Source: Homarus americanus (Eukaryota; Arthropoda; Malacostraca; Decapoda; Nephropidae). From it: DNA of 64,000 bases. The DNA lies in assembly GCF_018991925.1 (NCBI RefSeq), contig NW_024738608.1, positions 3,172,754-3,236,753 of the forward strand. The letters are read 5' to 3'. The notes beneath the pieces were generated by a model. It worked only from the letters and a program-made list of their open reading frames with translations, searched no databases and had not been told where the DNA came from. A program made the translations under genes and the position numbers. Below are positions 12,108 through 22,204 of the stretch, piece by piece. Each line of letters opens with the position of its first letter. Position 1 is the stretch's first letter.

Positions 12108-13015
12108 TAGGTGTGGTGTGGTGTGGTGTGGCGGGCATAGTGTGGCGTGGTGTGCTGTGGCGTGGCGTGGCGTGGCGTGGTGTGGGTGGTGTGGCGTGGT
12201 GGTGTGGTGTGGTGTATGTGGTGGTGTGGCGGTGTGGCGTGGTGTGGCGTGGCGTGGTGGTGTGGTGGCGGTGGTGTGTGGCCTATGGCGTGGTGTGTGG
12301 CGTGGTGTAGTGGTGGTGTTGTGGTGGCGGTGGTGGCGGTGTGGTGTGTGGGTGGCGGTGGTGGCGGTGTGCGTGGTGTGGTGGCGGTGTGGTGGCGGTG
12401 GTGACGGGTGGCGTGCGATGGGTGGCGGCGGTGGCGGTGGCGGTGGCGGCGGTGTGGCGGCGGTGTGTGTGGTGTGACGGCGGCGGCGTGGTGGTGGCGG
12501 CGCGTGGTGTGTGGTGTGGTGTGTGGTTGGCGTGGCGTGGGTGTGGTGGTGGCGTGTGTGGTGGGTAGTGGCGGTGTTGTGGTGGTGGTGTGGCGTGGCG
12601 TGGTGTGGTGTGGTGGTGTGGCGGTGTGGTGGCGTGGTGGCGGTGGTGTATGTGGCGGTGGCGGTGGTGTGTGACGTGGTGCGGGTGTGTATGGCGTGGT
12701 GGCCTGGCGGCGGGGTGGTGGCGGTGTGCGGGTGTAGTGTGGCGGTGTTGTGTGGCGGTGTGGGTGTGGTGTGGCGTGGTGTGGCGTGGTGTTGTGTGGC
12801 GGTGTGGTGGTGTGGCGCTGGTGGCGTGGTGTGCGGTGGGTATGGCGGTGTGGTGTGTGGTGTGGCGGCGTGGTGTGGTGTGGTGTATGTAGTGTGTTGT
12901 GGCGGTGTGTGGTGGCGTGGTGTGGTGTGTGGCGTAGTGTGTGTTGTGGCGGTGGTGGCGTCGGTGGTGTATGTGGTGTGGCATGGTGGTGTGGCGTGGT
13001 GTGGTGTTCGTCTGG
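12108..13015. repeat. GTGGC/GTGGT low-complexity block
   Basis: About 900 bp made almost only of GTGGC, GTGGT and GTGTGGCG motifs, with extreme strand asymmetry: G, T and few C on this strand, almost no A. Minus-strand frames of more than 300 residues (His/Thr/Pro) are artefacts of the absence of A and TA dinucleotides. Confidence 0.95.
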
Positions 13016-13465
13016 TCTGGTCTGGGGGGGGAACACGTGTTATCACGGTCAATAAAGCCTCAATTTTCGCTCCTAAACAACAGAACATAACACTAGGCGC
13101 CATTTTTCTCGTCCCTTTATTTAAGACTCTTCAGCCATACCAATACCTCCTGTGACGTCATCAGATACCTAGGATTGTCAGACGCCTTTGTGTGTGAATG
13201 TCAAACTTATTATTAACTTGTGAAGAAAAATATTTAGTTATACGTTCCATATTTTGAGGGAGGGGGGGGGGACGTGACAGTAATATTCCTCGTGTTAAAC
13301 TTTGAAAACTTTACGGGCGATATTTTGAAAGTTTTTGTCCTGTGGAACTGTGTGTTTATGTCATCGTCTCACTACATATTTGTTTATGTATCTTATATTT
13401 TTTATCAGCGTTAAATTTCAAGAACAAACTTTCCACTTGTTATACTTGTGTCTTTCTTGTCGTGT
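13016..13465. other. Non-repetitive spacer with one CRE palindrome
   Basis: Ordinary sequence. It contains a TGACGTCA at 13153-13160, the same octamer that is clustered at 14961-15512, and a run of nine G at about 13262-13270. No gene recognised. Confidence 0.5.
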
Positions 13466-14272
13466 GTGTACAGTACCTACACACTCTACTGTGTCATGTG
13501 TGTACAGTACCTACACACTCTACTGTGTCGTGTGTGTACAGTACCTACACACTCTACTGTGTCGTGTGTGTACAGTACCTACACACTCTACTGTGTCGTG
13601 TGTGTACAGTCCCTACACACTCTACTGTGTCATGTGTGTACAGTACCTACACACTCTACTGTGTCGTGTGTGTACAGTACCTACACACTCTACTGTGTCG
13701 TGTGTGTACAGTACCTACACACTCTACTGTGTCGTGTGTGTACAGTACCTACACACTCTACTGTGTCGTGTGTGTACAGTACCTACACACTCTACTGTGT
13801 CATGTGTGTACAGTACCTACACACTCTACTGTGTCATGTGTGTACAGTACCTACACACTCTACTGTGTCGTGTGTGTACAGTCCCTACACACTCTACTGT
13901 GTCATGTGTGTACAGTACCTACACACTCTACTGTGTCGTGTGTGTACAGTACCTACACACTCTACTGTGTCGTGTGTGTACAGTACCTACTACTGTGTCG
14001 TGTGTGTACAGTACCTACACTCTACATTACTGTGTCATGTGTGTACAGTACCTACACACTCTACTGTGTCGTGTGTGTACAGTCCCTACACACTCTACTG
14101 TGTCATGTGTGTACAGTACCTACACACTCTACTGTGTCATGTGTGTACAGTACCTACACACTCTACTGTGTCATGTGTGTACAGTACCTACACACTCTAC
14201 TGTGTCATGTGTGTACAGTACCTACACACTCTACTGTGTCATGTGTGTACAGTACCTACACACTCTACTTTA
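13466..14272. repeat. 34-bp minisatellite
   Basis: About 24 highly similar copies of a 34-bp unit that contains TGTGTACAGTACCTACACAC followed by TCTACTGTGTCG. Variation is nearly limited to TCGTGTG/TCATGTG, one AGTCCCT variant and two shortened units near 13985-14035. As 34 is not a multiple of three and no frame has a stop, all three forward frames stay open for about 280-320 codons with a 34-residue period (VQYLHTLLCRVCTVPTHSTV...). Confidence 0.97.
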
Positions 14273-14484
14273 CTTTATGTAAGTTATTCGTTCAAGTAAT
14301 CTTTTGGCTTTAATAACATTTTTGTAGGTTTTGTTATTTTGTTACATTTTGGTTAGATTTTTTATACTTACATAAACTTTTACAAGTTTTGCTGTAAAAT
14401 ATTTGTATCTATGCTTGTTTATTGTCTAGTGTGTGTGTGTGTCGTCTTGCCATATACAGTATATTATATTTACCACCTCTGACT

Positions 14485-14487
<3 letters not shown>
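14273..14487. other. AT-rich spacer
   Basis: About 215 bp of AT-rich sequence with no recognised feature before the AT microsatellite. Confidence 0.5.
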
Positions 14488-14579
<92 letters not shown>

Positions 14580-14594
14580 TATATATATTGACAT

Positions 14595-14677
<83 letters not shown>

Positions 14678-14686
14678 TGTATATAT
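14488..14686. repeat. (AT)n microsatellite in two blocks
   Basis: Two long (AT)n runs, about 14488-14577 and 14598-14686, with a 20-bp interruption. The tract is self-complementary and can form cruciforms. Confidence 0.97.
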
Positions 14687-14844
14687 AGTGGGCATCCCTC
14701 ACTGTGAGCCACAATACAGTTTCCAACGTTTGTTTTTTTTATAAAAATTTTGGTCGGTCAGCGGGAACCTCTTTGGTGTCTTTGTTTTAACGAGAGTCAC
14801 AAAGCGCATAAAAGTTTAGGGTCATATTTTTCGTCTCACAATTG

Positions 14845-14905
14845 TTGTGTGTGTGTGTGTATTGTTGCAATCACACACACACACACACGCACGCGCCCGC
14901 GCGCA
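14845..14905. repeat. (GT)n and (CA)n pair with GC-rich tail
   Basis: A short (GT)n run, then ATTGTTGCAATCA, then (AC)n: an inverted pair that could fold back. A CGCGCCCGCGCGC tail follows. Confidence 0.85.
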
Positions 14906-14934
14906 GAGGTAAAACATAAATGAATTTAGTTATT

Positions 14935-15530
14935 TCCAATAGCAACGTGTAACACCTTTGTGACGTCACGAGGGTAACATTAAGGCAGAGGTAAATACTG
15001 TGTTTATGTCTCTATAGGCTGTACGCAACTGTAAACATGGAGACAGTGGGTGGCTCCTCCGTGACGTCACGAAGGTAAATATGCAAGCAGAGCCAACAGC
15101 TGCGTCAAGTTTCACCATGACGTCACGGGAACTGAGACAACAGTGACCTCTGGCTACCCTGGGCCGAGGACAGATTCAGTGTCAAGAGTCTATGGCATCA
15201 GAGAGACAGAGCCAGTAAAGGCATCCAGCACATATGTTGCCAGTAGCAACGTCTTTTTTCGCCATGACGGCACGGAGCCCAAACCAATAGCAACGCCTAG
15301 CACATCCGTGACGTCACATGGGTACACACGAGGCCAGAGCCAATAGCAGCGTCTTTCTCACGAAAACGTCACGGAGCCAGAACCAATAGCAACGCCTACC
15401 ACATTCATGACGTCACACAAGTAAACATGGGGTCAGATTCATTGGCAGCGTGTGTCTCTGCATGACGTCACAAACAGAACCAATAGCAGCTTCCTGCAGA
15501 CTCATGACGTCACGCAGGTAAACACGGGGG
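14935..15530. promoter_or_regulatory. Divergent tandem array of CCAAT + CRE-like modules
   Basis: Seven perfect TGACGTCA palindromes start at 14961, 15062, 15118, 15309, 15408, 15463 and 15505, with variants at 15265 (TGACGGCA) and 15364 (AAACGTCA). CCAATAGCA(A/G)C boxes start at 14936, 15284, 15340, 15383 and 15480, each 24-25 bp before a CRE-type site. CCAACAGC at 15093 and CCAGTAGCAAC at 15240 hold the same position. Sites from 15265 on alternate at about 44 and 55 bp, giving a period near 99 bp, so this is an old tandem repeat whose spacers have diverged more than its cores. TGACGTCA is the CREB/ATF consensus, CCAAT the NF-Y core, and AGCAAC an RFX half-site. Function is inferred only; no promoter or gene is identified nearby. 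Confidence 0.6.
15236..15250. promoter_or_regulatory. RFX X-box-like palindrome
   Basis: GTTGCC-AGT-AGCAAC fits the RFX X-box pattern GTNRCC(N0-3)RGYAAC. It lies 25 bp before the CRE variant at 15265 within the CCAAT/CRE array. Confidence 0.4.
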
Positions 15531-15699
15531 TAGAGTCAACCTCGTGAGCAATTCAATTTTTTTTTATAGTCGACAAAAATACATGAACCCTAAAAATATG
15601 GCGCCGGCGGGGCTTCATCAAGGGCGCCTCACACAAATACAAAAATACCGAAGGTTCTATGAAAAACTTTGAAATTGTCGTGCCACTCACCGGGAGAGA

Positions 15700-15870
15700 G
15701 AGAGAGAGAGAGAGTGCGCGTGCCTGTGTGTGTGTGTGTGTGTATACCTTGATGCTTACACACACACGCACACACATACACACACACGCACGCACGCACA
15801 CACACACACACGCACACACACACACACACACACAGACACACACACACACACAGACACACACACACACTAC
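15700..15870. repeat. GA, GT and CA microsatellites
   Basis: (GA)n at about 15701-15715, (GT)n at about 15724-15742, then a (CA)n run with CACACGCA interruptions to about 15870. Confidence 0.93.
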
Positions 15871-16062
15871 ACTACACTGGACAAACACTCGTTAAAGAGT
15901 ATAAAACTGTGAACTACACCGCCACAAGAGCTAAACTTCCCCCATTAGGTAAGCGATGTGTGTAAGGGCCACTCTGTCTCTCCTGGTCCAAACTTACACA
16001 CGGACACCAGCCAGACATGAAGTTTTCTTATCGTCGATGTCATTGACTTAGATTAAATTAAG
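15871..16062. other. Non-repetitive spacer
   Basis: About 190 bp of unique sequence, nothing recognised. Confidence 0.5.
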
Positions 16063-16215
16063 TTAGAGTAAGGTTAGGTTAGGTTAGGTTAGAGTAAGGT
16101 TAGGTTAGGTTAGGTTAGGTTAGGTTAGGTTAGGTTAGGTTAGGTTAGGTTAGGTTAGGTTAGGTTAGGTTAGGTTAGATTAGGTTAGGTTAGGTTAGGT
16201 TAGGTTAGGTTAGGT
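16063..16215 (+). repeat. Interstitial (TTAGG)n telomere-type array
   Basis: About 25 nearly perfect GGTTA repeats, the arthropod telomere pentamer in G-rich orientation, opposite to the CCTAA arrays at 9876, 41064 and 45752. It passes directly into a duplicated 79-bp segment. Confidence 0.95.
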
Positions 16216-16353
16216 GATGCCAAGAATGTAATATAACAAGATACTTTTCTTTAATATATTTGTTTTATTTCAGACAGGTTAGGTTAGGTGATGCCAAGAA
16301 TGTAATATAACAAGATACTTTTCTTTAATATATTTTTGTTTTATTTCAGACAG
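16204..16353. repeat. 79-bp direct duplication ending in a splice-acceptor-like TTTTATTTCAG
   Basis: Two near-identical copies (16204-16277 and 16283-16353). Each begins with the end of the TTAGG tract, continues GATGCCAAGAATG, and ends TTTTATTTCAGACAG. The second has two extra T. The ending resembles a 3' splice site, but no exon is evident after it. Confidence 0.85.
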
Positions 16354-16509
16354 AAGAGAGCATTTACCAAAAAACGAGAAGAAAAATATTAATAATGATT
16401 ATTTTAAATCCTCCCTAAAATGAAACTCTTAATTAAACCCCCAAATAAATCCCGAATTAAATCCCTTAAATTAAACTCCCAAAAAAAGAATCCCAATATG
16501 TATAAACAA

Positions 16510-17012
16510 CCCGACATGACTCTTCCCTATTCCCCGCCCCTCCTTACCTCACCCTCCTCCCTCCCCACCTCATCCACCCCCTCCCTACCTCATCCTCCCT
16601 CCTTCCTCATCCACCCTCCCCTTCCACCCCTCCACCTCCTCCCTACCCTCCCTCCCACCTCATCTACCCTCCCTTCCTCATCCACCCCCTCCCCCTCCTC
16701 ATCCACCCTCCCTACCCATCCACCCTCCCCACCCCCATCTAACCCCCTCCCTACCTCATCCACCCTCCCTACCCCCATCCTCCTCCCTCCTCATCCCTCC
16801 CACTCCCATCCCCCCTCCCACTCTCATCCCTCCCCTCCTCACTCCCCTCCCCCTCCCCCTCTCCCCCTCCCCCTCCCTCCCACTCCTCATCCCACTACCC
16901 CCTCTCCCATTCCCTTCCCCTCTTCCCCTCACCTTCCTCCCCTTTCCCCAACCCTCCCTCCTTCCCTTAATCATCTTCGCCGTTCTTTCTTCCCCTCTCC
17001 CTCCCTCCCCCT
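16510..17012. repeat. Pyrimidine-rich block (CCCTCC/TCATCCACC)
   Basis: About 500 bp of almost pure C and T with A only in TCATCCACC motifs. The 202-codon Pro/Ser/Thr-rich frame across it is compositional. Confidence 0.9.
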
Positions 17013-17090
17013 TCCCTACTTAAGCTAATGACATGGTTGAATAGCTGAGGGAAGGAACGAGCATCTGTGATTGGTTGAGGCGGAGGAGTT

Positions 17091-17091
<1 letters not shown>

Positions 17092-17150
<59 letters not shown>
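17092..17150. repeat. (GA)n microsatellite
   Basis: About 28 GA dinucleotides. Confidence 0.97.
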
Positions 17151-17151
<1 letters not shown>

Positions 17152-17264
17152 CCCCCTAACGCCCTGAGTCTGCCATTGTCCCAGCCCTTAGTTCCCACCC
17201 CGGCTTTGTATTTGGGGGAGGAGGGGTTGTGTTATATGGTTATTTTTGTTTTCTTTGCTTGTGG

Positions 17265-17560
17265 TGGGAGGTGGTGAGGTAGGGAGGGAGGGGGAGGAGG
17301 TGAGGTAGGGGAGGGAGGGTGAGGGTGAGGGGGAGAGGGAGGGATAGAGGTGAGGTAGAGGGTGAGGTAGGGGAGAGGTAGTGGGGCTAGCTTATTTTCC
17401 TGTGCATGGGAGGGTAGGGGAGATGGAGGGGGGGGAAGGAGGGTGAGATGGAAGGACTGAGGAATGGAGGGAGAGGAAGGAGTAAATGGAAGGGATGGGT
17501 AAGATGGAAGGGAGGGAAGGGTGAGGTGAGGAAAAAGGAAGGAAGAGGGGAGGAAGAGTA
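17265..17560. repeat. Purine-rich block
   Basis: GGGAGG/GAGGTGAGGTAG-type purine-rich DNA. With the pyrimidine block at 16510-17012 it makes an approximate mirror arrangement around the GA microsatellite. Confidence 0.88.
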
Positions 17561-17694
17561 ATGACTATGCCAACACCTTCACCTGTCGTAAGAACTAGCT
17601 CTCTCTCTCTCCTATCCCATGTTTTCAGACAACCTACATACCTCCCCTCCTCCCTCAACTCCCCCCCCCCTTCAAAGAAAAGGTCAAAACTGGA

Positions 17695-17707
17695 AGGTCA
17701 AAGGTCA
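17695..17707 (+). promoter_or_regulatory. Perfect DR1 nuclear-receptor element
   Basis: AGGTCA-A-AGGTCA, two perfect half-sites with one-base spacing. This is the consensus of RXR, HNF4 and COUP-TF type receptors. It sits in a short unique island before the 26-bp minisatellite. Confidence 0.4.
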
Positions 17708-17805
17708 CACTCACCTGGGTCAATACTCCCCTGTCGTGGGGTTTGGTCCAGGGGCTCAGGGACTATTTCCTCAAGTAAAGACGTTGGATTTCCTTCATTA
17801 TTACC

Positions 17806-18088
17806 CTTACAGAGATGGGGTCAGAAATTACCTTAAGAGATGGGGTCAGAAATTACCTTACAGAGATGGAGTACCTTACAGAGATGGGGTCAGAAATTAC
17901 CTTACAGAGATGGGGTCAGAAATTTACAGAGATGGGGTCAGAAATTACCTTACAGGAAATTACCTTAAAGAGATGGGGTCAGAAATTACCTTACAGAGAT
18001 GGGGTCAGAAATTACCTTACAGAGATGGGGTCAGAAATTACCTTACAGAGATGGTGGTCAGAAATTACCTTACAGAGACAGGGTCAGA
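17806..18088. repeat. 26-bp minisatellite
   Basis: About eleven copies of a 26-bp unit beginning AGAGATGGGGTCAGAAATTA, with several shortened units. The open frames across it come from the repeat. Confidence 0.95.
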
Positions 18089-18204
18089 AATTATGTTCAC
18101 CTAACGATAAAATTTATGTTCAGAATTGTTCATAAGACTCTGAACATCAGTAAAAGGAGAGAGTATAGTGAGTATTTCTGTCAATCTATCTCTGTCTATG
18201 TCTG

Positions 18205-18251
18205 TCTGTCTGTCTGTCTGTCTTTGTCTTTCTATATCTCTTTAAATGTAC

Positions 18252-18284
<33 letters not shown>

Positions 18285-18324
18285 GACAGTCATTTTCACA
18301 ATTCATTCCCACAAGACTCCAGCC

Positions 18325-18361
<37 letters not shown>

Positions 18362-18367
18362 CACCTA

Positions 18368-18407
<40 letters not shown>

Positions 18408-18425
18408 CCTAGTCAGCCAGCCAGT
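18205..18425. repeat. TCTG, TC and CAGC microsatellites
   Basis: (TGTC)n near 18205-18225, (TC)n at about 18252-18273, and (CAGC)n with CACCTAGT interruptions at 18325-18425, the last in two similar halves. Confidence 0.93.
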
Positions 18426-18499
18426 GGATCTCTTTAATAATTAATTAGCAACGTCCACACACCCACTTATTACCACGCCTCATGAATTACTTATGTAAG

Positions 18500-18531
<32 letters not shown>

Positions 18532-18895
18532 GTTTGGTTAGGTTGTTTTTGTACACAGGAAATTTGTTTGTTTATTTTCAATTTCAATGTTTGTGCATTT
18601 TTTCTAGTATGTTTACATTTTTTATAATTTCAATTGTTTTACGTGGGTTTTTTTGTTTGTTTTTTTTTTCATTTTCGGGGTAAATAACCAACTCGGTCTC
18701 ATCGCCGTACGACAGTAAAAGGAGGCGCTTCCAGCTGTACTCTCACATCAGGCTGGCGGGCGTATGATGCATCCAGAAACCTCCCCTTAAACGCCATTCC
18801 CTATATTTACCCCTTAGAACCACTCTGGGGAACCATCACCCCTATAGACTAAGTGTGTAAAAAGATGGATCGACCCTAAAGGTAAGAGCACAGAG
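18426..18895. other. Mostly unique sequence with a (GT)n run
   Basis: A (GT)n run at about 18500-18530; otherwise T-rich unique sequence without recognised genes. Confidence 0.5.
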
Positions 18896-19077
18896 ATGAC
18901 AGACAGACAGACAGACAGAGCAGGAAAATTTTACCCCATACTGCTATCACCAGTTTATTCTCCTCCTCATTCTTCCTTCCCTTCCTCCCTCCCCTGTTCC
19001 TCCCTTCCCTTTTCTCTTCCTTCTCCCCTTCCCTTCCTCCTCCTTCTCCTTCTTCCTATGCACAATACTACTATCAT

Positions 19078-19138
<61 letters not shown>
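18896..19138. repeat. GACA, pyrimidine-rich and (CA)n repeats
   Basis: Five GACA units near 18898-18918, a C/T-rich tract at 18957-19060, then (CA)n at 19081-19138. Confidence 0.93.
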
Positions 19139-19139
<1 letters not shown>

Positions 19140-19254
19140 CAAGTCAGTTCAGGTAAATGGTATCTGGTGCTCTTCCTCTCCTCCCTCCCCAAGCAACCAA
19201 GGAATGTTATAAGAGGCTTCTACTCTATAAATGTGCTTAAACACGAAATGAAAC

Positions 19255-19555
19255 TAATTGGGGAGGTAGATAGGGTAGATGGGGAGATAGGGTGGGGTGG
19301 AGAGATAGAGTGGGGTGGGGTGGAGAGATAGGGTGGGGTGGGGTGGAGGGGAGTTAGGATGGGGTGGAGAGGAGAAAAACATGGGGAGATAATTAGGATG
19401 GGATGGGGAGGATATACCTAAGGGAGAAAGATAGGGTGGGGTGGAGAGGGAGTTAGGTTGGGGTGGGGTGGGGTGGAGATACACTTGGGGAGAAAGTTAG
19501 AATAGGGTGGGTGAGGAGAAAGACTTGGGGAGAGACAGACTGAGTTGGGGAGATA
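19255..19555. repeat. GGGTGGGGTGGAGAGATAG-type G-rich repeat
   Basis: Degenerate G-rich units (GGGTGGGGTGGAG, AGATAGGGTG) spanning 300 bp. The many GGGG runs give it G-quadruplex potential on this strand. Confidence 0.88.
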
Positions 19556-19631
19556 CAACTTATTATTCAGTCCACCTAGACAAACTCACCCCACGTGGCA
19601 CTGGATCAGTCAAGGTGACCTGTCCTCCCCA

Positions 19632-19721
19632 AGGTCAGAGGTCAAGTAGGACCATCTGTCTTCCTCTAAGGTCAAAGGTTAACTAAATTCACCTTTCGTC
19701 CTCTAAAAAGGTCAGAGGTGA
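19632..19721 (+). promoter_or_regulatory. Three DR1-type nuclear-receptor elements at about 40-bp spacing
   Basis: AGGTCA-G-AGGTCA at 19632-19644 (perfect), AGGTCA-A-AGGTTA at 19669-19681 and AGGTCA-G-AGGTGA at 19709-19721. All three are on one strand, 37 and 40 bp apart, in otherwise unique sequence. DR1 is the RXR/HNF4/COUP-TF consensus; binding is inferred. Confidence 0.4.
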
Positions 19722-19749
19722 AAAAAGGTCCACCTCACCCCCGCCTGTG

Positions 19750-19863
19750 TCTGGTTCTGTCTCTCTGATTCTCTCTAAATCTCTGCCTCTATCTATCTAT
19801 CTATCTATCTGGTTGTCTCTGTCTCTCTGTCTATCTCTTTCTATCTTCCCTAGCCCCTTTTCA

Positions 19864-19912
<49 letters not shown>
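19750..19912. repeat. TC/TATC microsatellites
   Basis: A TATC run near 19790-19810, then (TC)n at 19872-19912. Confidence 0.93.
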
Positions 19913-19914
<2 letters not shown>

Positions 19915-20109
19915 CCATTTGCCGTCAATCCCATTAAATCCCCTTAACGACCTTCCATTGTTTTCCTAATTAGTGAATGGCGTCCACTTAAACTGTAGCC
20001 AGGGGGAAAAAAATCAACTCTCAAGGAAGGCAGACAGATGTTGAACGTTATCTCAAATGTTTCAAGATTATTATCGAAGTCTCCCCTTTCTTCCCCTGGC
20101 ATTGTCCCC

Positions 20110-20645
20110 GTTTTCTATCATTGTGTCCCGTTTTCTGTTGTTATGGCCCGTTTTCTGTTGTTGTGGCCCGTTTTCTGTTGTTGTGGCCTGTTTTCTGTTG
20201 TTGTGGCCTGTTTTCTGTTGTTGTGGCCTGTTTTCTGTTGTTGTGGCCCGTTTTCTGTTGTTGTGCCCGGTTTCGCCGTTGTGTGGCCCGTTTTCGTTGT
20301 TGTGTCCCGTTTTCTGTTGTTGTGTCCCGTTTTCTGTTGTGTCCCGCTTTCGTTGTTGTGTCCCGTTTTCATGTTATGGCCCGTTTCTGTTGTTGTGGCC
20401 CGTTTTCTGTTGTTGTGGCCAGTTTTCTGTTGTTGTGTCCCGTTTTCTGTTGTGTCCCGTTTTCTGTTGTTGTGTCCCGTTTTCTGTTGTTGTGGCCCGT
20501 TTTCTGTTGTTGTGGCCAGTTTTCTGTTGTTGTGTCCCGTTTTCTGTTGTGTCCCGTTTTCTGTTGTTGTGTCCCGTTTTCTGTTGTTGTGGCCAGTTTT
20601 CTGTTGTTGTGGCCCGTTTTCTGTCAATGTGTCCCGTTTTCTGTG
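20110..20645. repeat. 20-bp minisatellite (CCCGTTTTCTGTTGTTGTGG)
   Basis: About 27 copies of CCCGTTTTCTGTTGTTGTGG with GTGG/GTGT and CCCG/CCAG/CCTG variants. Three forward frames and one reverse frame stay open because the unit has no stop codon in them. Confidence 0.96.
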
Positions 20646-20774
20646 GACTTAATAATTTTTGAAAGATTTAGAGTTTTGAGAGATAATAATAATGTTTCAT
20701 TTAGAGAAATAGTTATTGCTTATTATGAGAAATATTTTGAGCCTATTTTAAAAGTAATGGGTCTTATGCCTATT

Positions 20775-21310
20775 TTATAGACAGTTTATCTCGCTTGCCT
20801 ATTTATCAACAATTTCTCTATGCAGTACCTATTTTATGGACAATTTCTTCTATCCCTCACCTATTTCTGAACAATTTCTCTATGTAGTACCTATTTTAAA
20901 GACAATTTCATTCGTCACACACCTATTTCTCAACAATTTCTCTATGTAGTACCTATTTTAAAGACAATTTCATTCGTCACACACCTATTTCTCAACAATT
21001 TCTCTATGCAGTACCTATTTTAAAGACAATTTCATTCGTCACACACCTATTTCTCAACAATTTCTCTATGCAGTACCTATTTTAAAGACAATTTCATTCA
21101 TCACACACCTATTTCTCAACAATTTCTCTATGCAGTACCTATTTTAAAGACAATTTCATTCGTCACACACCTATTTCTCAACAATTTCTTTATGCAGTAC
21201 CTATTTTAAAGACAATTTCATTCGTCACACACCTATTTCTCAACAATTTCTCTATGCAGTACCTATTTTAAAGACAATTTCATTCATCACACACCTATTT
21301 CTTAACAATT
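20775..21310. repeat. 62-bp minisatellite
   Basis: About eight copies of a 62-bp unit with the landmarks CAGTACCTATTTTAAAGACA, TTCATTCGTCACACACC and CTCAACAATTTCTCTATG. The first two copies are the most divergent. Confidence 0.95.
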
Positions 21311-21559
21311 TATCAATTTTTTTAACTAACTCTGGAAACACACGACTAAATGTTCCTAAAATCATCGTCACTATTTCACATAGTTTGGTCCACAGCCACC
21401 AGTTATTTCCTCCCTGTCTCGAACGGAAATTGTAGTTTGTGATCGTTTCTTAAAATTGGATTTCCCATTGGACAGAAGAGCGGCGATCATCAATATTGTT
21501 CATCCAATTACAATTCAGCTTCAGTTTTGGTTTCTGATTGGAGTTTCAAACGTTTACGA

Positions 21560-21990
21560 TCTCTCTCGACCAATGGGGTTGAAGTATTGATGTTGCTTGT
21601 CTCTGTTTGACAAATTGGGTTGTAGTATATGGGTGTTGCATGTCTCTACTCGACCAATCAGGATTAAGTATGGCTATTGCTTGTCTCTACTTGACCAATC
21701 AGGATTAAGTATGGCTATTGCTTGTCTCTACTCGACCAATCAGGTTAACACTTTAGATGCAGCGTCTCTCTAATTGACCAGTTATGTTGCGTTTTAGTTA
21801 TTGCGTCTCCCTAGTCAACCAGTCATATTACAGTACAGCGATTTATTCGACCAATCATACTGAAGTGCTGCTATGGCCATTCCCTCGTTAACCAATCAGG
21901 TAGCAGCATGGCTATAAGGTCTCCTTCGTTAACCAATCATGTAGCAATATGACTATAGGTTCACTCTCGTCGACCAATCAGGATGCGTCG
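21560..21990 (+). promoter_or_regulatory. 41-bp tandem array carrying CCAATCA boxes
   Basis: CCAAT cores start at 21570, 21654, 21695, 21736, 21851, 21892, 21933 and 21974. Most fall within GACCAATCA or AACCAATCA. Neighbouring sites are 41 bp apart or about a multiple of that, and the gaps hold decayed sites (GACCAGTTA near 21776, AACCAGTCA near 21809). The rest of the unit (GGATTAAGTATGGCTATTG) has diverged. CCAATCA is the NF-Y core. The sites face one way; reversed ATTGG occurs before the array at about 21467-21480 and 21538. No transcribed gene is identified. Confidence 0.55.
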
Positions 21991-22049
21991 TAGCTCTGTC
22001 CTCTCCCGAACCCATCTTATTATCCACGTCGTCTTCTTATTATTCTTAT

Positions 22050-22110
22050 TTATCACCTCCTCCTCCTCCTCCTCCTCCTCTCCTTCCTCCCTCCTCCTCC
22101 TCCTCCTGGG
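22050..22110. repeat. (CTC)n microsatellite
   Basis: CTC triplets interrupted by TCCTTCCTCC. Confidence 0.9.
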
Positions 22111-22204
22111 AATAACTGACAATCTGGGCTTCATTATAAACATACCCTGAGGTGATTATCATGCTTACTGACTTATATTGTATCCCTAATCACCAATCAA
22201 AGCT

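Noticed and set aside
12038..13103. Minus-strand His/Thr-rich frames of more than 330 codons
   Set aside because: A product of GTGGC/GTGGT low complexity; the opposite strand and other frames are open too.
14422..14726. Tyr/Ile repeat proteins on both strands
   Set aside because: Direct translation of the (AT)n microsatellite.
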